The notes below the pieces were generated by a model. It made no database searches. It was not told the DNA's origin and saw nothing but the letters and a program-made list of their open reading frames with translations. A DNA stretch of 64,000 nucleotides, taken from assembly GCA_018466975.1 (NCBI GenBank), contig CM031554.1, positions 620,001-684,000 of the forward strand. The letters run 5' to 3'. This document shows positions 39,890-50,201 of this stretch, in pieces. The translations under genes and the position numbers were made by a program. The stretch is from Sparassis latifolia. Its lineage: Eukaryota; Basidiomycota; Agaricomycetes; Polyporales; Sparassidaceae. The first letter of the stretch is position 1. Every line of letters starts with the position of its first letter.

Positions 39890-40344
39890 TGAATTCAGCA
39901 TCTCTGCTGAATCCGCACCCGGTGGACCCAACTATGAACGCATTGGAGCACGTCGGAGATGTGGTGCGGTACAAGGATGAGAATAACAACATCGTCGAGT
40001 GTACAATTGAGGATGCGGGGCACAGTATTGTGAAGGGGAACTTTTTCAAGTTGTCGTACGGCGGCGGGCAGAAGGAGGTCTCATACGAAGAGATGGCACT
40101 TATCTGGAGGAATAGAGTTAGTCTCGTAACCAGCCGTTCTGAGATTCGACCCTTTTTAGGATTTGTGTGGAGGGTCGTGTCAGAACGTCTGGTGACTTTC
40201 GTATAGGCGGGGGGGGGTATGTCACATGGGCGTGACCTCAGCCAAAACTCGAAACATCCGAACTCGAACGCGGCGCATTCACGGGTTACCGATGCCTAGA
40301 ATAGGGTTCGGGGTGCATATATGGTTGCATACATGAACAATATT

Positions 40345-40583
40345 TGTTGGAAAGTAGCGCCCAAATTTCTGGAGCTCCAGAAATTGGGGAGCGCCCAAGG
40401 GCAGACAAGCCGAGGGCATGATTACAAAGAAAGACAAAGAAGGAAATTTGCTTATATAAAGTGGAGCGTCTAGAACTGTATATATACAGAAATCTATTTT
40501 AGGACGCGTAATCACGCGCCCCGACGCATCTTAACCCGCCATCACTACCTTCCTATTTGGGAACTAAGGCGCGATTTCTAACA
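40345..40583 (+). repeat. 5' LTR of copia copy 2
   Basis: 239 bp with TATATAAA promoter box. A 22-bp perfect palindrome centred on GAGCTC lies at 40364-40385, inside the arms AGCGCCC. Confidence 0.95.
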
Positions 40584-40599
40584 GGTTATGAGCCCCGGC
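40584..40599 (+). promoter_or_regulatory. Primer-binding site, copia copy 2
   Basis: Starts right after the LTR; GGTTATGAGCCC pairs with the anticodon arm of initiator tRNA-Met, as in copy 1. Confidence 0.65.
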
Positions 40600-40615
40600 T
40601 CTAGCCAATAAATAC

Positions 40616-43600
40616 TTGGATAACAACAGCCCCTATTGTGGCTACAAAAAAATTGTTACCCCCTTACTAGTACAAGAACAAATAATGTCGACCAGCGCTG
40701 ATAATACGAGCAATAGCAATGCTTACCGGATCCCGCTCCTGAAGGAAGACAATTGGCTCCCGTGGAAGCGCCGCGTCGAGGCCATCCTTAATGATAAGGG
40801 TCTCCAGGAGTATGTGACCGGAAAGACACCGAAGCCGCAGCCGAGTAATGACCCGGCCAATAGGGCAGCGAGAGAGGCGGAGATTAGCGCCTGGGGAGAG
40901 AAGGACCTCAAGGCCCAGAACGTAATTGTGCTATTGCTGGGAGATTCCCAGATGGTGCACATCGCTGGAGCCAAGATGGCACGGGCCATGTGGGAGCAGC
41001 TTCGCACAGTCAAGGAACAGCGTGGACAGCATGGAATTCTCGCGCTGTGCCGGTGTTTTTACCGGATGCAAGCCGAGGAAGAAGATAATATCTCCAGTCA
41101 CATTACACAGCTACGACAGATCCAGGAACAACTCCACCTAATGGGGAAGGTTGTTTCTGACGAAGATTTCCGGCTCATTCTGGCTACCTCATTACCGGAG
41201 AGCTGGGACTCTTTCCTCAGCTCTTACTTTGGCGCCGTGGGCGGCAATGTTGGCGCCGAAGGTGCTGACAACGTGCGCCCTCAGCTTACATCACAAGAAT
41301 TGATTGCCATCATTCTTGATGAAAATAGGCGAAGGCACGAGCGTGGCGGCGCGGTCAATCCTCGGACCAAGCCATGGTTGCCAAAGGAAAGAAAGCGCCT
41401 TTGGGGAATACAAAAATGTTCGATCTGCGGAAAGCCGGGACATCTTGGTAACGAGTGTCGGCACCGCGACAAGGTCAAATGTATGAATTGCGGAAAATTC
41501 GGGCATAAGGCCACGGATTGTTGGGCTAAAGGCGGCGGCAAAGCCGGACAGGGCCCGCCGATGAAACGGCAAAAGACGGAACGTGCTTACGAAGCGCGCG
41601 AAGTCGAATCGAAAGAGGATGAGGCAAAAATAGCCTACGATAATGATAGCGACACTGTATCTCTCGGATCTGATGGCGAAATCGCTTCTTTCTATGAGTG
41701 GTTTGCTGACTCCGGGACAACTTCGCACATTACAAATCGTCGTGAAGTCTTCGCGACCTATCAGGCGCTCGAAGATCACGCGATCACGGGCATCGGACCG
41801 CAACCAACGCAGGCATTGGGCCGCGGTACGGTCGATGTCGAAAGTGAAGTAGGAGACCAGAAAGTGAAATTCCGTCTCCACGGTGTACTGTATGCGCCGA
41901 CAGCACCCAATAGCCTCCTCTCCATCACGCGTTTGGACGACGCGGGAGGAAGAGTACTTATGGGTAATAGTCGCGCAATACTAATAGATAAAAATAAACA
42001 CACTCTTGCTATAGGCAAGAAAAATGGACGACTATATTCATTGAAATTGCGTCCAATAGTTCCGCAACCTGCGCGAACCTATACTGCTAAGGAATATGGC
42101 CCGCATACCTGGGAAGAGTGGCACAAGATCTATGGCCATATCGGGAAACCAGCGCTTATGCGATTATATCGCGAAGGGCTTGTTGATGGCCTAGAAATCT
42201 CGCCAAGCCCAGATGAAATTAATTGCGAGGCGTGCATCCAAGCAAAGGCGACGCGGAAGCCATTTCCCAAAGAGACGGATGAATGCAGCAAGGTACCCGG
42301 AGAATTAACACACACGGATGTGTGGGGACCTGCGCAGACAGCCACTCTACAAGGGTGGAAATATTTTATTACATTTACCGATGATTACAGTCGTCGAAGT
42401 ACAGTACTATTTATGAGGCATAAAGATGAAGTAACAGAAAAGGTAAAGAATTATATTACCTATATCGAGCGCAAGTTTGGAAATAAACCCTTGCGACTCA
42501 GGCTCGACAACGGTCGAGAATATATGAACACCGAATTAATTAACTGGTGTCAAATGAAAGGGATCGAGATGGGTCCGACTGCGCCGTACTCACCATCCCA
42601 GAACGGAGTCTCTGAGAGATTGAATCGCACACTGCTTGGACTAGCGCGCGCGATGATCTATGCGAGAGATCTACCTCGTTATCTTTGGGCTGAAGCGATT
42701 GCTCATGCAGTCTATATTAAAAATAGATCGCCTACCCAGGCGTTAAATGGGGCAACTCCCGAAGAAAAATGGAATGGGACGAAACCAAATATCTCGTACC
42801 TACAAGAATTCGGTTCCCCCGTATGGGTCCTCACGGAAGACGCAACACTATCAAAGCTAGCGCCCCGTGCCAACAAGTATATTTTTGTTGGATACATGGA
42901 TGGACCCAAAGCCATCAAATATTATGATGCGCACACGCGCCAGATTAAAATCTCGCGTAATTTCCAATTTTCTTCGAATTCCCCGGACCATTTGCCCGGC
43001 AACGCGCCTCACGTGCCACAAGAGCAAATAGGATCCGACGTACCTATCCTCACAGCACAGCGTGAGGAGGAGCAAAATATATTTCCGGGCACTTTACCTA
43101 GCAATGCGTCAGACGTGCCGCATGCGGAAAGGAGACCCGAAGTCCCAAACCTCACAACGACCGCAGACGTGCGGCGCGAGGGGGAGTTAGGAACTTCCGC
43201 GCCACAGTCACCTGCCAAAAATCCGCGAAAGCGCAGACAGGATGATGATCCTGATCAACGCGAGGAAAGCAGGACGGACGCACCAAGCCAGCCCAGACGA
43301 ACCAGAAGAAAGACAGTTCGGCATGATTACCGTCTAATGCACGACCCAGAGGCAGACGAAGATCTGGATAATGATCCAGATAAATCAAATGCCAAATTAG
43401 TCTATATTGCGATGAGCACCCACGGAAATGCGGATGCGGACGAGCCAAAGACGCTCAGTGATGCCAAGAGATCACTCGAGTGGCCCAAATGGGAACAGGC
43501 AGTCCAGACGGAACTCAATCAACTACAGGGTATGGAGACTTGGGAGTTAGTGGAACCTCCCGAAGATCGAAAACCCGTAGGAAATAAATGGGTTCTAGTT

Positions 43601-45028
43601 AAGAAAACAAACAAAGAGGGTGAAATAATCAAATACAAAGCCCGCCTGATTGCGAAGGGATATTCTCAAATCCCAGGCATGGACTATACCGAGACGTTCG
43701 CGCCCGTAGTCCGCCTCGAAACCATTCGAGCTATCCTCGGGCTAGCCGCAATCTTAGATTGGGAGATCGGACAGATGGACGTGAAAGGCGCCTATCTTAA
43801 TGGAACTCTCAAAGAAGAAGTGTATATGCGGCAACCCGAAGGATACAGCGATGGAACATACCGCGTATGTAAATTAAAGAAAACCCTCTATGGGCTAAAG
43901 CAGTCTGGCCGAGAATGGAATATCGTGCTGAACCGCAAGTTACTAGACGCGGGATTCAAGCGCCTATTCTCGGATCCATGTGCGTACATTCGGATCAAAG
44001 GTGATAAGATAGAAATCGTCACCGTTTGGGTAGACGACCTATTAATATTCACCAATGATTGCGCACTGATGGACCAATTGAAGAGGGAACTCCGAAATAT
44101 GTTCGAAGTTACCGACCTTGGCGAACCCCGAAAAATTGTGGGGATAGAAATTGAGAGAGACCGTTCAAAGCGGACAATCAAAATCTCTCAGACAAAATAT
44201 ATTGAGTCTATCCTACACAAGAATGGGCTTACGAACGCCAACACGGTCGGGATGCCTCTTGATCCAAATACAGTGCTTGAAAAAGAAGAACCCGAAACTG
44301 ATGATGAATGCGACCGAGACAACGGATATGCATCGCTCGTCGGATCACTGATGTACGCAGCAATTGCCACGAGACCAGACATTGCTCACGCCGTGCAACG
44401 GCTTAGCTCATTTACTGCCAATCCCGGAATGGCTCATTGGACTGCTGCTAAACGCGTCCTCCGCTATCTATCCGGAACGCGAGAACTTGGAATAATCTAC
44501 GGGCCAATTGCAGATGTCAAGCCCGAAGATCAATCCATATTTGTGGGCTACTCAGATGCAGACTATGCGAACGATATCCGAGATCGCAAATCAATCTCGG
44601 GATATTTATTCAAATTAGGAAATGGCACGATCACGTGGAGCTCAAAGAAGCAAACCACGGTTGCGTCATCCACCACGGAAGCCGAATATATGGCATCCGC
44701 TGAAGCGGCAAAAGAAGCTGTATGGCTCCGAACACTATTCAAAGAAATAGGTTTCGAGCAACAAGATCCTACAATTTTATTCGAGGATAATACAGCGGCG
44801 ATCTCAATCGCACGTGATCCCCAATTTCACGCGAAATCAAAACATTTTGATGTAAAGCATCATTATGTGCGCGAAAAATTGAGGGATAAATATATTGATA
44901 TCCACTACTGTCCCACGGAGGACATGATGGCGGATATCCTAACAAAGTCACTCCCTAAGCCGAGGCACGAGAAGCTCACAAAGAAGCTCGGAATGCCCAT
45001 CGGCTTGAGGGGGAGTGTTGGAAAGTAG
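40616..45028 (+). CDS. Copia Gag-Pol polyprotein, 1470 aa
   Basis: Single open frame with Gag, protease, integrase, reverse transcriptase and RNase H. In order: UBN2/Gag region (EDNWLPWKRRVEAILNDKG); two CCHC knuckles (CSICGKPGHLGNEC, CMNCGKFGHKATDC, about residues 267-295); aspartic protease DSGTTSH (about 363); GAG-pre-integrase; integrase catalytic D in HTDVWGP (about 565), D in RLDNGREY (about 630) and E in SERLNR (about 665); reverse transcriptase with VGNKWVLVKK (about 988) and WVDDLLIF (about 1138, W in place of the usual Y); RNase H with SDADYA, TEAEYM (about 1354) and FDVKHHYVREK. The order integrase before RT is diagnostic of Ty1/copia. A second ATG at 40685 (MSTSADNTS) could be the real start. 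The stop lies inside the 3' LTR. Confidence 0.95.
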   Translation: MDNNSPYCGYKKIVTPLLVQEQIMSTSADNTSNSNAYRIPLLKEDNWLPWKRRVEAILNDKGLQEYVTGKTPKPQPSNDPANRAAREAEISAWGEKDLKAQNVIVLLLGDSQMVHIAGAKMARAMWEQLRTVKEQRGQHGILALCRCFYRMQAEEEDNISSHITQLRQIQEQLHLMGKVVSDEDFRLILATSLPESWDSFLSSYFGAVGGNVGAEGADNVRPQLTSQELIAIILDENRRRHERGGAVNPRTKPWLPKERKRLWGIQKCSICGKPGHLGNECRHRDKVKCMNCGKFGHKATDCWAKGGGKAGQGPPMKRQKTERAYEAREVESKEDEAKIAYDNDSDTVSLGSDGEIASFYEWFADSGTTSHITNRREVFATYQALEDHAITGIGPQPTQALGRGTVDVESEVGDQKVKFRLHGVLYAPTAPNSLLSITRLDDAGGRVLMGNSRAILIDKNKHTLAIGKKNGRLYSLKLRPIVPQPARTYTAKEYGPHTWEEWHKIYGHIGKPALMRLYREGLVDGLEISPSPDEINCEACIQAKATRKPFPKETDECSKVPGELTHTDVWGPAQTATLQGWKYFITFTDDYSRRSTVLFMRHKDEVTEKVKNYITYIERKFGNKPLRLRLDNGREYMNTELINWCQMKGIEMGPTAPYSPSQNGVSERLNRTLLGLARAMIYARDLPRYLWAEAIAHAVYIKNRSPTQALNGATPEEKWNGTKPNISYLQEFGSPVWVLTEDATLSKLAPRANKYIFVGYMDGPKAIKYYDAHTRQIKISRNFQFSSNSPDHLPGNAPHVPQEQIGSDVPILTAQREEEQNIFPGTLPSNASDVPHAERRPEVPNLTTTADVRREGELGTSAPQSPAKNPRKRRQDDDPDQREESRTDAPSQPRRTRRKTVRHDYRLMHDPEADEDLDNDPDKSNAKLVYIAMSTHGNADADEPKTLSDAKRSLEWPKWEQAVQTELNQLQGMETWELVEPPEDRKPVGNKWVLVKKTNKEGEIIKYKARLIAKGYSQIPGMDYTETFAPVVRLETIRAILGLAAILDWEIGQMDVKGAYLNGTLKEEVYMRQPEGYSDGTYRVCKLKKTLYGLKQSGREWNIVLNRKLLDAGFKRLFSDPCAYIRIKGDKIEIVTVWVDDLLIFTNDCALMDQLKRELRNMFEVTDLGEPRKIVGIEIERDRSKRTIKISQTKYIESILHKNGLTNANTVGMPLDPNTVLEKEEPETDDECDRDNGYASLVGSLMYAAIATRPDIAHAVQRLSSFTANPGMAHWTAAKRVLRYLSGTRELGIIYGPIADVKPEDQSIFVGYSDADYANDIRDRKSISGYLFKLGNGTITWSSKKQTTVASSTTEAEYMASAEAAKEAVWLRTLFKEIGFEQQDPTILFEDNTAAISIARDPQFHAKSKHFDVKHHYVREKLRDKYIDIHYCPTEDMMADILTKSLPKPRHEKLTKKLGMPIGLRGSVGK
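45007..45015 (+). promoter_or_regulatory. Polypurine tract, copia copy 2
   Basis: GAGGGGGAG immediately before the 3' LTR, the expected plus-strand primer. It is also translated as part of the polyprotein C-terminus. Confidence 0.75.
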
Positions 45029-45254
45029 CGCCCAAATTTCTGGAGCTCCAGAAATTGGGGAGCGCCCAAGGGCAGACAAGCCGAGGGCATGATTACAAAG
45101 AAAGACAAAGAAGGAAATTTGCTTATATAAAGTGGAGCGTCTAGAACTGTATATATACAGAAATCTATTTTAGGACGCGTAATCACGCGCCCCGACGCAT
45201 CTTAACCCGCCATCACTACCTTCCTATTTGGGAACTAAGGCGCGATTTCTAACA
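45016..45254 (+). repeat. 3' LTR of copia copy 2
   Basis: 239 bp, no difference from the 5' LTR seen by eye. It supplies the last codons and stop of the polyprotein frame. Confidence 0.95.
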
Positions 45255-45701
45255 ATATTTATCAGCAGGAGGCAGGATGGATGTGCAGGTACACGCGGGA
45301 TGACCAGCGTGACACGCGCTGCGCGGGAGCTACAGCCAGGAGAGCGTTACATACCCCCCCCCCCTCTATACGACTTTCACCAGACGTTCTGCTGTGCGAC
45401 CCTCTCTTCTGTCCATTTTCGGTAAGTTGCACGTGAACGTCTGGTCACGAGACTACAGCTGGAGAAACATAGACTCTTCACTTGTGCTGATATCCTCATC
45501 TAAATTTGGAAACTGGATCGACGGAAATTATACGGTGGGACACGAGCTAACGTGATCATCATCCTGCAGACATGTCATGCGCACAGCAGTGCGTATCAGG
45601 CTCATTATAACCAGCAATTGTTGACATCGTCCATACAAGCAAGGCATTGTATCCAATCGGACAGAATACATAATGGGAAAGCTCAATCATACTCTATTCT
45701 A

Positions 45702-46483
45702 GTCTCGTGACCAGACGTTCACGTGCGACTTACCGAAAATGGACAGAAGAGAGGGTCGCACAGCAGAACGTCTGGTGAAAGTCGTATAGAGGGGGGGGGG
45801 TATGTAACGCTCTCCTGGCTGTAGCTCCCGCGCAGCGCGTGTCACGCTGGTCATCCCGCGTGTACCTGCACATCCATCCTGCCTCCTGCTGATAAATATT
45901 GTTCATGTATGCAACCATATATGCACCCCGAACCCTATTCTAGGCATCGCACAGGACGCATAACTCCTTTTTTCCCGAGGAAATAACTTGGAAAAATGTG
46001 TGGAAATCAACAAAGTCATACTGCGGGAAAAACATGAGGAAAAAACGTGTAAAAGAACAAAGCATTTCCGCAGTTTTTCCACTGGAAATAAGTTGGTCGC
46101 CAAATATGGTAGTTTTGTCCGGGTTTTGGCATGTCCTGGCATGTCCAGTTGCCTGATATGGTAGGCAACTTATTTCCAAGGGAAAAACTGTGAGAATGTT
46201 TTGTTCTTTTCTCACTTTTTTCTCGAGGTTTTTCCTCTGAAAATATATTATTGATTTCCATGCTTTTTGCCAGGTTATTTCCAATGGATAAAAGTGGTAA
46301 TGCTTCCTGTGTCGGTAACCCGTGAATGCGCCGCGTTCGAGTTCGGATGTTTCGAGTTTTGGCTGAGGTCACGCCCATGTGACATACCCCCCCCCGCCTA
46401 TACGAAAGTCACCAGACGTTCTGACACGACCCTCCACACAAATCCTAAAAAGGGTCGAATCTCAGAACGGCTGGTTACGAGAC
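45702..46483 (-). mobile_element. TA-flanked MITE, copy B (inverted), split by a foldback MITE
   Basis: Reverse-oriented relative of copy A, 248 bp to its right, with the same terminal repeats and TA flanks (45700-45701, 46484-46485). Total 782 bp; removing the 362-bp insertion and one 3-bp duplication leaves 417 bp, matching the 418 bp of copy A. Confidence 0.8.
45950..46311. mobile_element. 362-bp foldback MITE inside MITE copy B
   Basis: Ends CACAGGACGCATAAC and, on the other strand, CACAGGAAGCATTAC. Flanked by a 3-bp duplication TCG (45947-45949, 46312-46314); copy A has the empty site. The two halves pair imperfectly almost to the centre (GGAAATAA, GGAAATCAA and AAAGAACAAA occur in both arms), so the whole unit is a long hairpin. 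It holds no frame. Confidence 0.75.
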
Positions 46484-46485
46484 TA

Positions 46486-47117
46486 CTCCAGCTGGAGGAC
46501 TCGCGGGCGATTCTGAATGCTTGTTTCGGCCGGATCATGTGAAGAAGCGGGATTGACAACGCGCCAATGGGGACTACGCGGGAGCACGAGAACCCTCGCG
46601 TGGAGCGCTTCGTACGGCTGGGAAGAGAAGCAGATATCTGTATAGAGATCAGTTTAGCGACCGCCAAATATTAATCTTGCTCTTGCGGTCGTGGAGCGGG
46701 CGATGTTCGCTACAACTTGTCGGATATGGCAATTGCTTGTTACCACCGGGGTCCCTCCTGTGAACAACCTGTGACACGGCAGCCCGCGCGCCGAAACTTG
46801 GTTTTACCATATCGAGCAGCACACCTTCCTTTCTCGGTGCAGTCATAGCCTCCCCATAAGACGCAGGGTGTGCGGGCATGTATATAAGGAGCTCGGCGCA
46901 CCTTCCCATGGCCGTCCCACTTACCTCTCCGCCTGTGCCGCGGCGCTTTCCGGGATGGCACAGACACGGTCAGTCACAGTCACGCAGTTCCACGCGCGTC
47001 TGGGACCCCGAACTTTGTGACTTCAGTGGAGCCGCTGGCGTCTAATATCTTTTTCACACACGAGTATTTATTCGCGAACCTGGTTCTGCCAAAGGCACCA
47101 CTCTCTTCCTCCTCGCC
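46486..47117. other. Intergenic; promoter of the 919-aa gene
   Basis: No gene recognised. TATATAAGG at 46877-46885 is the best TATA candidate, about 240 bp upstream of the ATG at 47118, which would leave a long 5' leader. Confidence 0.5.
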
Positions 47118-49926
47118 ATGATCATCCTCACCCGTGCCAGATTTGCAAAGCGGCTCGCCCTCCGTCTCTCCAAGGCGAAAAGAAAGGTTCCCGCGAAAGC
47201 TCAGCCCCACCAGCACCACCCCGAGTCCGCTACCACCCGGCGTTTCGTCCAGGGCGTACCTCCGGACGAGGTTATCGCGGTGACCGCCCGTCGCATGGCC
47301 AAGGCAGAGCGCGACGAGCGCATGGATATCACCCTTGCCCTGACCGAAGTCAAGGAGTGAGTCCCGCTGCATCTCTCGTTCTCGATGTGCGCTCATTTTC
47401 TGCAGATACATGGGCGGCTTCACCCGCCCCAGGGATCTCAGCGCCTCCCGCTGGTTCCGCGGCGGTACCTACGATCGGCGTGGGACCGTCTACGAGTCCC
47501 CACCCGAGGCCGCGTACGAGTCGCACACGGTCTTCATCGTCGAGTCCCGGTACCCGGTCGTGCATGGCATCGGGCGCATCGACACCGAGGAACAGTTCGT
47601 CGGAGTGTGCCGCGAGGGTGACCTCCCCGCTCTACTCGCGTCCTTCAACTCGGCCAAGACCAGGGGCGAGTTTCGGGAGGCGATGGACAACGCTCGCTGG
47701 CCGTGGATGCAGAACCACCCAATGCCGCGCAAGACAGTGTGGTGGGAGCCCGGCGAGTCTCCCGATGCGGTGCATCGCAAGGCGATTGAGGAGAGCACAG
47801 ACTTTGCAAGCGAGCTCCAAGATGGGAAGCGGGTCCCCGTGGAATTGCTGACACCTGCGTCTTCGTCGTACGATGCGCGCTCACACCTCAAGCAGCGGCG
47901 CTCGTTCCATGCCTCTGCGCTTGCACGCGCGGGTGACCACTCATCCTCATCCTCATCTCCATCCTCGTCGTTCCAGAACCGTGACAAGAGCCTCCCTGCG
48001 TCGTCCTGGAGTCGTCCACCGCGACCGCCACAGGATGCGGACGACAACGTTGTGCCGGCGTTCTACGTCGAGCGGAAGCGGCAACGAGATGACATCTCGG
48101 AGCGCAAAGTGGCGGAGAGCTCGTTGATGGCAGAGCTCAACGCGGGAATCCTCAGCGAGGGCCTTTCCGCATCCGTTCGCCCTCGCGAGGAGAAGATTCC
48201 CGTCGAGGTGCGCATGGCAGACGGTTCGGTACGGCACCCGAGTGGGTTTGAGCCGCCGACGGCCGAGACGGACTTTCACCCGGTCGCGGCGAAGACGCCC
48301 ACAGAAGAAGACCCGCAGTCGATTTTGTCTACAGTCAAGCAGATGTGGGACGCGCGCAAGTTTGCGGAGCCTGAGGTCCCGCCGATCAGTATCGACGCGG
48401 ACGTCGAGGCGGAGTACTTGAAGCGCAAGGTGCAGGATATTATTGACAACAGCGCGGTACGGACTGCACAGATTGCGGAGCCGGCCTCCGCGGTAAATTT
48501 CGACCCCGTCTCAGGCGTATCCTCAACGCCAGAGTCGCCTAGTACCACCTCGTCATGGGACACTCCGGCACGCTCAACGGCGCGCTCGACGGACCCCGAT
48601 AACATCGTGCCCCCATACTACATTGAAAGAAAACAGCAGCGCGACTCGATCTCACAACGGAAGGAGGAGGACGAGCTGATGTCTGAGCTGAGTGCGGGCG
48701 TGCTGAGCGACGGCATCGCTGCGGAGATGCGCCTGCGAGATGAGAAGATCCCCGTAGAAGTGTTCGAAGAGGATGGCATCGTGCGGCACCCTAGTGGGTA
48801 CGCCCCGCCGACGCCCGAGACCGATTTCTATCCTGCGTCTGCGAAGTCCCCCGAGTCGCCGCCAAAGACGCTATGGACTGAGCTAACTGCATCCAAGATT
48901 GCGCGGGGGTTCCACTGGAGCGCCCTGGTGCGCGCGCAGGAGGTTCCTGACTCCTTCAGGCTGGTCTCCCCTGTCCTTGGTACATCCCCGCCCACGCCCT
49001 CTTCGCTGCATGTGCGCGATATCGCGACAACGGCGCAGGGAGAATCATCCGACGCAGTGTCCGCGCACGACAAACCCCCGCAGGCGGAAAAGGATGGGGA
49101 CGAGTACTCGCTCATATCGACCAACCCCACGCGCCCTCGGATTTCATACGAGCAGCTCGACAGCCGGTTGGACGCGATCCGGCGCAAATACAGGCCGAAG
49201 CTCGAGACAGAACCCTTCTGGCGGCCGCTGCTGACGGTGACGCTCGCAACGCGCCCACTGGCGCTCAGCTTTGCTCGTCTCGCCCGTGCGCTCCCGCGCG
49301 GCGAGCCGTTCTATGCCTCCATCGTCCCGGACGACCGCAAGTGCTGGAAATCGTTCCCCACGCGCATGCGCCAGCTGCGCTTGCGTCGTGCGCGTCAGCT
49401 CACCATCGAAATGGCGCGTTTCCTGGAGGGTTACCGCGGCGGGTTCGTCGGGCTGCGCTTCGGCTCCGGCGACCGCGGCCGCGGGATCGGCGGTGAGGGC
49501 TTCGCTGAGCCGATCCCGGCGAGCAAGCGCCTCATCCAGGTCGGCGTGGGCGAGTGGTACAAGCATGCGGCAGACCTGCAGGAGCTGCTTCGCGAGGAGG
49601 CGCGAGAGGCGGACCTGGACAACGTCGCAGTGTTTGGGCTCGACGAGCGAGGCGCACGCACGGACGGGAAGGCGTGGGCGCCGAAGCCGCGCCCTCTGCC
49701 GCGGCTGGAGTCGCTCAACGAGTTCGCGGCGAAGAAGGGCGTGTCATTCGAGGGCATGGATAAGTGGCAACGCGAGGAAGCGCGCATGGAGTTCGCGAAG
49801 AAGTATGCGATGCAGATCGCGGCGAGGCGCGCCCAGGGACATAGTTCGGTGATGCACCCGCCCCCAACTCACGGACGGACACTCGTACGCAGAACGTGGC
49901 AACCTGCCACACCTGTCGTATCTTGA
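47118..49926 (+). CDS. Orphan 919-aa protein with a duplicated module
   Basis: Not recognised. Two exons, 47118-47356 and 47406-49926 (GTGAGT to CTGCAG), in phase. The N-terminus MIILTRARFAKRLALRLSKA is basic, has no acidic residue and is amphipathic, compatible with mitochondrial import. Block 1 (about residues 80-200) includes YMGGFTRPRDLSASRWFRGG and a Trp-rich stretch (RWPWMQNHPMPRKTVWWEPG). Two copies of a module of about 90 aa follow: NVVPAFYVERKRQRDDISER to VRHPSGFEPPTAETDF, then NIVPPYYIERKQQRDSISQR to VRHPSGYAPPTPETDF. The C-terminal third has a conserved-looking globular part (YRPKLETEPFWRPLLTVTLA, RRARQLTIEMARFLEGYRGG, VGVGEWYKHAADLQELLREE). Composition is rich in charged residues and Pro. 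Mitochondrial location is an inference from the N-terminus. Confidence 0.8.
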
Positions 49927-50201
49927 TTGTTTGAAGTTACTCAACCTGAACCACTTGCGTTGTACATACCATCACGTCGCACTCCACTAATTAATGCACA
50001 TCGCTCTCAGTCTGAGCACACCATTCGTGGATAACTAAGCAAAGTGGTGAACATTATCCCTGAGCTAGACAGTGCCAACGAGTCCAACGAGCGAGGTAAT
50101 CCGAGACAGAAGGAAGAGGCATGAAAGGAGCGGTCGAGTTTATGGGGTATCAACGAACAGTAATACTCGGAGAACTTTCGACAGGCACAGGACACAGGTC
50201 C

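Larger units (their letters stand above)
40345..45254 (+). mobile_element. Ty1/copia LTR retrotransposon (copy 2, intact)
   Basis: 4910 bp, with 239-bp LTRs identical by eye, a perfect 5-bp target-site duplication ATATT (40340-40344 and 45255-45259), primer-binding site, purine tract and one uninterrupted Gag-Pol frame. It inserted into MITE copy A. All visible signs point to a young and possibly active element. Confidence 0.96.
40121..45453 (+). mobile_element. TA-flanked MITE, copy A, split by a copia element
   Basis: Terminal inverted repeats GTCTCGTAACCAGCCGTTC and GTCTCGTGACCAGACGTTC (reverse strand, right end), flanked by TA on both sides (40119-40120, 45454-45455), as in Tc1/mariner-type elements. 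Without the copia element and its duplication it is 418 bp. Internal inverted arms repeat an AACGTCTGGTGA/GTATA pattern around runs of 9-13 G or C. No coding capacity. An inverted partner lies at 45702-46483. Confidence 0.8.
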
